The notes under the pieces were generated by a model that was not told the origin of the DNA, searched no databases, and saw nothing but the letters and a program-made list of their open reading frames with translations. Shown here piece after piece: positions 56,690 through 64,000 of a stretch of DNA of 64,000 nt; the stretch's first letter is position 1; each line of letters starts with the position of its first letter. Origin of the DNA: Cymodocea nodosa (lineage: Eukaryota; Streptophyta; Magnoliopsida; Alismatales; Cymodoceaceae); assembly GCA_036874045.1 (NCBI GenBank), contig CM072335.1, positions 18,607,501-18,671,500 on the forward strand, given 5' to 3'. Made by a program: the position numbers and the translations under genes.

Positions 56690-57520
56690 TAAAGCAAAAT
56701 GGAGTGATGCAAATCATGCTTGGCCTTGGAGCAGAAGGCCAATTCAAGGGATGTAGTAGTAAGGTTATGCTTTCTTTTCCTTCTTTGAGAAAACAGGATG
56801 GAGGCATACACACTTTCAATTTAGAAACAAGTGGAACGTTATCAAGAAAGATTGGCGTGAATGGAAGAATCTAACCAAGTCAACAGGTAAAGGTTGGGTT
56901 GATGCACGGTTACTTTTGACTACGGATGGTGGACTCAAGAAGAAAAGGCCGTATGATACCATTTGTGTAACTAGCATTCCATATATGGTCGTCGTTGTTT
57001 CATATCCAGTTCTAAAACTACACATGTTTCCTTTTCTCTTTGAAAACTAATGACCTTGTTTTAATGCAGAAACATCCCGGTTGTAGTAAGGTTTAAGGAA
57101 TCTCCTATTACATGGGCGAATGAGCTTGAGGCATCATTATTGGATGTGAATGTCGCCACAGGTTATTGAGTATACGTTCCAATCAAAGAGAAGTCAGTCA
57201 ACTACAGCAAACTCTTCCTCTTCTGATATTGGAGATCATACTGGCTCTAAAATGAAAGGCATCAATTTAGAAGATGTCTCACAAGACGAACTAAAATTCA
57301 CTCCAAAATCCAACAGATCCTCCAAAAAATGATTAAGGAACTGCAGGCGCTAGACAAGCCAGTCCATAATCAATGCGATACAGATGCTAACTGGATTGGA
57401 AATTAAGTATGATAGAACGTTGTTATTATGACCTTGAGGAAGGAGGGCAATGAAGAGATGGATCCTGTATACAAGAAGTTAATGATTGTCGGGGTACCAA
57501 TTGCATCTCCTGAATTCAGA
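56690..57520 (+). pseudogene. Myb/SANT-like domain gene relic
   Basis: Pieces of a Myb/SANT-like protein (the family that includes L10-interacting MYB-like and harbinger-associated DNA-binding proteins): KAKWSDANHA at about 56695, NKWNVIKKDWREWKNLTKST then GKGWVDARL at about 56825-56920, FKESPITWANELEASLLDV in another frame at about 57085-57150, a serine-rich linker (SSSSDIGDHTGSKMKG) at 57150-57332, and KEGNEEMDPVYKKLMIVGVP at about 57435-57500. Frames change several times; a possible intron ends TTTAATGCAG at about 57070. Order and spacing match the family from memory. Not functional as it stands. Confidence 0.55.
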
Positions 57521-57808
57521 AATTCTGTAAAAACAATTAGCTGATAAGTCAATTAGAGGAATATGGATGTGAATGCCTACAAGTGAAGAAAGGAGGACAT
57601 GGGGGCTCCAACAAAAACCTTAACGAAGGTTTTTCTATATTTAGAATTTTATTCTTATCAGTTTAATTTTGAACTTGGGTATTGTACTCTTGGATTTCTA
57701 TTACGTAAAAAAAAAGTCCAACTGAATTTCTATTTAACTATGGTTATCTAGTATATATCATACCTATTTGATTTCTTTCATATTTAGTTTATTTTCCCAC
57801 ATGTTAAT
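57521..57808. other. No recognised gene
   Basis: AT-rich, with a poly-A run near 57706-57714. TTAAT at 57804-57808 could be a target-site duplication for the adjacent copia LTR, but no partner copy was found. Confidence 0.4.
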
Positions 57809-58048
57809 TGTTATATCTGATAATTCAATCAAGAGGAATAGAGAGGAAGAAGAATAGTTGTAAACAGATAAACAATGCTCTATTTTCATTCATATGATGA
57901 ACCCAACACTTATAACTATATATATAGCATATCACACAAACCCAAATAACCGTCCACTATTTTCCAGATCTAATCCAACACCACAAATCAAAAACCACTC
58001 CATACAACACACGTTTTCCCACTCACACCACCATCTAAATTACTTTCA
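57809..58048 (-). repeat. 3' LTR of copia-3 (about 240 bp)
   Basis: Minus-strand TGAAAGTAATTTAG at 58048, directly after the polypurine tract AATTAAGGGGGAGAGTA, to ...ATATAACA at 57809. A TATA-like TATATATAG lies inside. The short LTR marks a copia family distinct from copia-1 and copia-2. Confidence 0.6.
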
Positions 58049-59930
58049 TACTCTCCCCCTTAATTTAGAGTGGTTTTACCACACACACCAAGTAACCTTC
58101 TCAGCTTGACAAACGCATCATATTTGAGTGATTTTGTCAGAATGTCAACTATCTAGTCATTTGATCTACAATAGCAAAGTTCCACTTCATTCTTCTGTAC
58201 TTGCTCACGAAGAAAATGAAATCTCGTCTCAATATGCTTGGTTCTACCATGTGTGATTGGATTCTTAGCCAGGTTGTTTGCAGATATATTATCAACAAAA
58301 TCTTCAACGGTTCAATCACAGAAATATCAAACTCCTCCAATAAATGCTTGATCCAGATTGCTTGACAAGTTTCAATTACAGCTACCATGTATTCGCTTCA
58401 CAGGTGGACAAAGTAACTACTGATTGTTTTTTAGACATCCAAGAAAAAGTTGTTCCAAAACTGAAAACATAATCAGATGTACTCCTTCAATTGTCTATAT
58501 CACCTCCTCAATCACTATCTGTGTAGCCAAACAATTCAATAGAATTCACAGCTACATAATACAAACCAAAATCTTGTGTCCCCTTTAAATATCTCATAAT
58601 CCTTTTAGCCACTTGTAAATGTGCCTTTTGTGGACGTTCAACAAATTTGCTATTTAAACTAACGCTATATATAATATCAAGTATATGTTAGGTACCTCAA
58701 TATACCCACAAGCTATTTAAAATGAGTAGGATCTACTAATGACCCTTCTTCAAACTAAGACAATTTTGTTCCAACTTCAACTAGTGTCTTGCAAGGATTA
58801 CACTCCATTTTAAATTTCTTTAACATAGTTTTCTTGGCAAACAAAGATGTCATCATGCCTCTATTTAACTTCCAATCCGAGGAAGTAAGAAAGTTCTCCA
58901 AGATCTAACATTTCAAATCTTTGAATTGTCATTTGCTTGAAATCTACAATCATGGCTTCATCATCACTTGTAAAAACCAGATCATCAACATACAACCCAA
59001 CAAGTAGAATTCTATCATTCAGTATATTCACATAAACTGCATTATATGTCATACATCTTCTAAAGCAATTCCCAATAAAAGAGGAATCTATACACTCATT
59101 CCATGCTTGGGGAACCTATTTAAGCCCATATAGTACTTTCTTTAACAAAAATACTTTCTCTTCATGCCTAGCCAAGAGGTTGCTTGACATATGCCTCTTC
59201 CTTAAGAGGGCCATTAAGAAAAGTTGATTTCACATCCATGTGATAAAAGTTCCATCCACTTCGAGCTGCTATTGCAAAGATCAATCTGATGGTTTCTATA
59301 CAAGCCACAAGTGCAAACACTTCTTTATAATCTCTTCCATACTCTTGTTCAAACTCCTTTGCTATCAACCTTGCCTTGTGTCTATCAATTGCTCCATCAA
59401 GTTTTCTTTTCAACTTGAAAACTCATTTGACATCTAAGGCTTTGTGGTTAGATGGTTGACTTGTAAGCTCCCAAGTGTGATTCCTTTCTATGGCTGACAA
59501 CTCATCTTCCATAGCAGCTACCCAATTTTCATCTTTTAGTACCTCTATAGTTGACATAGGTTCTACCTTAACATATAGCGCTGAATGCAATAAAGTATCT
59601 TCATCACTTATAGCACACCCAACCGTCACTTCATAATCTCTCAATGCCAATGGCAATTGATGCTATCTCTATGGACGAGTAGTAGCACCATTAGTTATTT
59701 GGCCTCGATTAATTGATGTAGATCTTTCACTCTGCACTAGTTGATTAGAATTTGTTATTCCTTCCACCAACTTGGTTTCATTTGTTGCAACAACTTCAAA
59801 TGGATCATTAAAAACACACTTCTGAGTATTTTGAGTATTCACACGAGTTGGAGCCTCCCACTTCCATGATTCCTTTTCATCAAATAAAACATCCCTACTA
59901 ACCATAATCTTGTTTGTTGCATTATATAGT
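58049..59930 (-). pseudogene. Copia-3 integrase tail, reverse transcriptase and RNase H relic
   Basis: Right to left: VSRDVLFDEKESWKW (end of integrase) at 59905, WVAAMEDELSAIERNHTWEL, RHKARLIAKEFEQEYGRDYK, FYHMDVKSTFLNGPLKEEAY, LLVGLYVDDLVFTSDDE with the catalytic YVDD at about 58990, RFEMLDLGELSYFLGLEV, then RNase H pieces down to IKHLLEEFDI at about 58330 and the polypurine tract. Many stops. Upstream gag, protease and 5' LTR are missing. Confidence 0.85.
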
Positions 59931-61050
59931 TGTTGAATTTTTTTTAAAATTTACTTATAATACATATTAATTAAAAATAAATTAATTTGATATTATATAT
60001 TTTAATAATTATAAAATATATATTTATAAAATATATATTTTAATTATTTATGATCATAAATCTTAAAAAATATTGAAATACAACATGAAATGAAATAATC
60101 TCTATTTATCATAATAATCATGTCATGTTTGACATTAATCAATAATAATATGCCACATTCAATAATTAATAACTACACATATCAATAATAATATGCAATG
60201 TCAATTGTAATAATCATAAATAAATACAATAATCATCAATAGATATGGAATAATAAATAGAAATGCTATTTTTAGATTGAATTGTAGAAAAACTTATTAT
60301 AAAGGCTAAAATGCAATTTTCAAAAAGCCTCCCTTCCTCCCCCTTTCCATAAATAGACCTTGCTAGACACCACCTCCTATAGCATTGGAGCTCAAACACA
60401 TTGTCAGAACTCACACACATCTGTCGACACTCTCTACCCACTTGCACCAATCATAATCAGTAATTATCTCCTCATTATCAACAACTAGAACCCAACAACT
60501 CATTCGATAGAGTTTCTCATGTGTACAAATGTGATCCTATACATCACGGTCAAGTAATTGCCCTCCTTCCTTGTGTGTGTCTGAACATTGTCACCTATGC
60601 GTGCCATGCACTCGATGGTCGACGCATGGCTTCTCCAACTGGAAGGGCGAGTTATCGAGTGTGCATCTTCATATTGAACTCTCATCATGGGATGGAGAAG
60701 ATGACAAAATACCTTGCACGATCACCTTCCTAAGTCGACTAGTGAGTAGATAAGGTCCATGCAAACTAGTGAGTAGTTGGGGTTTTTTTTTCCGACTTTC
60801 AGACCTCATCAGGTTTGACAGTCAAAATTTTGTTTGCTTTTATACCTTCAAAAATTGGTAAAAATTTTCAACTTTTCAGATAACATAAATACTAAAATAT
60901 TGAGAATTTATTTTGAATTTTCTAATTCTCAACATACTAGATGACACAAACCCCCCACCCCCTAAAATCTAAGCTGCTTTGGAACCATATGTCAAACAAT
61001 CACGAACTTCTATGGTGTAAATTTTTTAAATCTAGATACTTTGGCAATGA
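59931..61050. other. No recognised gene; extremely AT-rich start
   Basis: 59935-60240 is almost pure A/T with short inverted repeats (ATATATTTATAAAATATATA). 60500-60750 is less AT-rich and gives short ORFs on both strands without recognisable motifs. Confidence 0.45.
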
Positions 61051-61450
61051 TCACCTAGGTTCATCTTTAAATGCATCTTCGTCCTCTTCATCGATTTGAA
61101 GAAACTTAAAGTAATGCTTCCAAATGGTTAATACTGAGGTGAATACGAGGCTCGAAATGGAGATGGGATACGTCTTTGGGTAAGTAACTGGGATACGCTC
61201 TCCTTTAAAGTACAGTAGTAAAGGTAGAGCAGACCACCCACAAGACTTCAAAATGTTGTTGGATCTTCAAGAGGAACGGTATCGAAAGCGAGACTCTTGG
61301 TGCTTCCAACTGGTGTCGGTGTTGGCTTGCATTGGTGCATATTAAAGCGTTTGAGGAGATCAGTTGTATATCTCATTTGAGTGAGATGATAATCTACAGA
61401 TGTGGTATTTATCTCCATGCCTAGAAAGAACTTTAGTTGTCCCAGTCGTC
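61051..61450 (-). pseudogene. Copia RT-RNase H linker fragment fused to unidentified sequence
   Basis: 61450-61200 reads LGQLKFFLGMEIN, then DYHLTQMRYTTDLLKRFNMH and PVGSTKSLAFDTVPLEDPT-FRSLVGGLLYL with a stop and a frame change near 61252: the standard region after the RT palm in copia. Past about 61200 the sequence (FKGERIPVTYPKTYPISIS, then KHYFKFLQIDEEDEDAFKDE) is not copia-like and was not identified; it may be flanking gene sequence. Confidence 0.6.
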
Positions 61451-62731
61451 GACAGGCAAAGCGTCGACAAATTCAAATAGTATCCATAAATTCAGAAATT
61501 TGAGTAGTATTGCAACCTGTAACAAGGTGATGTTCTTTGTCCCCTACGTAAAACTCGGAAGAATCCACAATCCATTTATTTTAGTGTCCTTTTTCTATGC
61601 CTATCTGGTCATTTCTGTTTGGGGATACTATTTCAGCTGACATTTTGATCTGGAAAATATATACAACTTTCCCATACATAGGTGCTTTGCATCTTTTAAA
61701 CATGCATGGTTTTCATTAATAAATGCTATTTTTTTGGAGTATTTGGCTCAACAGAAATAAATAAACGTGTTTTCAATAATGCTTGTGATAATATCGCCTC
61801 AATATTTCACAACACTTTGGATCTATCTAATTTTTGGAAATAAAATCATAGCGCTAAAAATGGAAATCAAAGCCGACAGTCAGATGATTTGCAGACTCTG
61901 CAAAACGATTGGGATTCAACTTCTGCTAGTTGTGGTGATGGGCTAAATCAAGCTTGCAAATGATTGGGGATCCCAGCGCAAATGCTCCAGTTATGTTGCA
62001 GATCTTGAGGACTCCATGGGTTGGGCTTCTATTGCTGAAAATGAGAATTAATCCATGGCTACAGCCCTACAGCAGAATGTCAATAGATTTCCCTTTTCGT
62101 TTTCTCAATTACGACTGAAATTTCTCTTCAATTCCTTACCATGTTTTAAGATCAAAATCAAACCTTGTTGTACTCTATCTTGACAGTGTTTCCACAGTCA
62201 AGATTTTTTATTAGTTTAATTTTTCAGCCTGTTATCAAAAAAAAGGAATCAATTATATTTTCAGATATCATCATGGCATTTATTCTGAAAGCTACGATAT
62301 GATTCACTCATGCACATGGTCGAGTTGTAGTTTTTATTAGTCCAGGCCCAGTTGCAGCATGGTTTAAGAAATCAGTCCAATTTCCATTCAATCCCATCGA
62401 TTATTCAAATCAATAAAATAAGACAACTGATCTAAGTAACTAATCCAATTACTTGGAAAATCCATTCGATTTCAGATTTCCTAATCCCAATTTCCGATTT
62501 CCTCAACCTTGTACAATTTGAAAGCAACACAAATAAAATCTGCCCCCATCTACTGTGGTCGGAAGTACACAATCAATATTGGGTTTGAACCATTACAAGG
62601 AAACATGAAGAAAAGAAAATTATGCCACTAACCCCTAGAAAGATCTTCCCTACCCATACCAGAAAATACTACCAACACGTCAGAAGGATCTCAAATAACG
62701 GTTCCCAGATCAATGCATTAGAACTAATAAC
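61451..62731. other. Mostly unassigned; possible gene relic at 61740-61980
   Basis: A plus-strand stretch encodes FGSTEINKRVFNNACDNIAS and, in a second piece, GNQSRQSDDLQTLQNDWDST then SASCGDGLNQACK ending at a TGA near 61970. The second piece has the look of a polar C-terminal exon, but no family could be named. Nothing else is supported. Confidence 0.3.
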
Positions 62732-63137
62732 AATAGATTACCAAACGCAATCTTAGATACCACATAAAACAAGTTTACAGCAAGTTATGGATCACAACTC
62801 ATAAAACTTAATAAATTTAATTATCTGAATTGTGGAATTTTGTATTCTTCATCAGGATATAAAAATCTCCTTCTGAATTAAAAGACAATTCAGAAAACAT
62901 TTTAACTTAATCACACTGTACACATTCAACATGATAGAATAAAAAATACTCAGTTATAATAGATTACCGAACGCAATCTTAGATACCACATAGAACAAGA
63001 TTACACCAAGTTATGAATCACAACTCATAAAACTTAATCAAATCTAGTTATCTGAACTGCGGAATTTTGTATTCTTCGTCAGAACATAAATATATCCTTC
63101 CGAATTAATAAAAGACAACTCAGAAAACATTTTAACT
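62732..63137. repeat. Tandem duplication covering the 3' end of the RING-H2 gene
   Basis: Unit 1 (about 62732-62908) and unit 2 (about 62958-63137) are collinear direct repeats, period about 226-230 bp: AGATTACC(A/G)AACGCAATC, GATCACAACTCATAAAACTT and GGAATTTTGTATTCTTC recur in order. Unit 2 ends within the stop codon region of the RING gene (TTTTAACTAG), so the repeat probably copied its 3' untranslated region. The copies differ at perhaps one base in ten. Confidence 0.8.
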
Positions 63138-63554
63138 AGATTTGATCTGCGTTCTACAGCAGGGACAGCTGGAGTTACATATGAGCCATGGTAACACACA
63201 ACTCCGATGGAAACAATGGGTGCAAGGCAACTTCAGCACCGCATCTCCTGTTTCGAACTCTTCCAAGCACACCGCACATTCCTCCTCCTCCTCCTCCTCC
63301 ACTCTTGCCTTCCAGCCCATTATACCACTGTTTGTTGTCAAAGCCCTACTCCACCTCCTCCACCTCCTCCTCTTCCAGCAGAACACATCCCTTTGCAAAC
63401 TCACCATCACCTCCAACTCATGGCCACTTCTACTTCCCATATTGTTACGTTCCTTCCTGCATGCCAGAGCAAGTAGATGGGCAGCTTGTAGTTGATTAGA
63501 AATCAGTGAATGGTGTTTTCTTTTTGAGGGGTTGGTTTCTAACAAGCCACTCAC
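63132..63554 (-). CDS. Small RING-H2 finger protein, probable E3 ubiquitin ligase
   Basis: ATG 63554 to TAA 63132-63134, 140 codons, intronless as read. The RING-H2 finger occupies residues 93-134: CAVCLEEFETGDAVLKLPC, then THCFHRSC and CPCC, giving the full C3H2C3 set (CX2C, CXH, X2H, X2C, CX2C). It is preceded by an acidic run (EEEEEEE) and a basic Trp/Arg patch (WKRRRWRRWSR). Family members transfer ubiquitin from an E2 to substrates. A second possible start is Met39 (MGSRSGHELEVMVSL). It could be the last exon of a longer gene, but no upstream exon was recognised. No transposon damage inside. Confidence 0.8.
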   Translation of the reverse strand: MSGLLETNPSKRKHHSLISNQLQAAHLLALACRKERNNMGSRSGHELEVMVSLQRDVFCWKRRRWRRWSRALTTNSGIMGWKARVEEEEEEECAVCLEEFETGDAVLKLPCTHCFHRSCVLPWLICNSSCPCCRTQIKSS

Positions 63555-64000
63555 TCTGTTTTTTAACTCAATGCTTATTCAACAAATTAATAGCATAACT
63601 TTTGATTTCCTAAGGGAACAGCTGCTTTGACTGGCCATCTTATCAATACCAGCATTACCTAACTAACTTTACCAAAACCAAAATGTTCATCCCAGGTTGG
63701 AATCAGCTCTAGCAGAAGTTGGATTATCAGTCCCACCAAGCTTATCAACCAAACCAGAATCGAAAGTTTTCTTCTTCTCTTCTAAAAGAAATGACTTGGG
63801 GAATAGATTAATCGGACACATACCTCTGGTTTCTAAGTCTCTCATCCAACCTCTCCTTGGCTTCTCTTGCTACGCCTCCCAGTAGAGCACCGGAGCTGCT
63901 GCTGTCGCACTCTCCTGTACTTCCTTTCTGCTCGCCCAAACCGTAACTCAATTTCACAACTCAATATATGACATAAGCAAAGGTTTACACATACCATTGA
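63555..64000. other. Upstream region of the RING-H2 gene
   Basis: Contains presumed promoter and leader sequence of the minus-strand gene. A 62-codon plus-strand ORF at 63697-63885 has no recognisable domain. Nothing else is supported. Confidence 0.35.

Noticed and set aside
63142-63499. Three overlapping plus-strand ORFs rich in Ser/Pro/Leu
   Set aside because: They are antisense to the RING-H2 finger gene, whose zinc ligands are complete.

Overview
The window looks like AT-rich nuclear DNA of a dicot plant. About the first 51.5 kb is a stack of nested, decayed LTR retrotransposons; roughly 51.5-64 kb is low-copy DNA with a few plant genes, gene relics and small transposon fragments. The species cannot be named from the sequence. 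Evidence for a plant: Athila-type Ty3/gypsy pol with a tRNA-Asp-like primer site, Sirevirus-like and Tork/Tnt1-like Ty1/copia elements, introns, a RING-H2 protein and a Myb/SANT-like relic. No rRNA, tRNA, CRISPR array or prokaryotic operon was seen.

Layout, left to right. Athila-like element A (+, 1-9604) keeps the integrase C-terminus, a long env-position ORF, a coding relic, an F-box gene relic and its 3' LTR. A sits inside a Tork-like copia element (copia-1, +, 9605-13090). Copia-1 sits inside the env-position ORF of another Athila-like element, D (-, 13091-16656 and 37727-about 38180). D is split in its integrase region by a Sirevirus-like element (copia-2, +, 16657-37726) flanked by a perfect 5-bp duplication, TCTGG. 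Copia-2 is itself split in its reverse transcriptase by a 13-kb block (about 21834-34954) made of a nearly full Athila-like element C (-) and a truncated relative B (-). D ends at about 38180 in a microhomology junction with the env-position ORF of Athila-like element E (-, to 47342). E abuts a partial LTR of the same family (F, to 48635). A Sirevirus-related solo LTR and a decayed gypsy RT fragment finish the repeat block.

The gene-bearing part has a multi-exon gene of a plant-specific family of unknown function with three NPF motifs (52628-54335, -), MITE-like palindromes, a Myb/SANT-like relic (+), a copia relic with a 240-bp LTR (-), a smaller copia RT fragment (-), and a RING-H2 gene (63132-63554, -) whose 3' end is tandemly duplicated.

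Two observations stand out. First, LTRs of three unrelated families (Athila gypsy, Sirevirus copia, Tork copia) carry reiterated copies of one composite module: a TCGGATAGTTA-type hairpin, the palindrome ACTTAAGT and, usually, a CACGTG box, in conserved relative order. Second, element A carries an F-box gene relic downstream of its env-position ORF, preceded by a candidate intron. Nearly every element is broken; in copia-2 and the env-position ORF of A, most in-frame stops are TAG, consistent with C-to-T decay at methylated CAG (CHG) sites.
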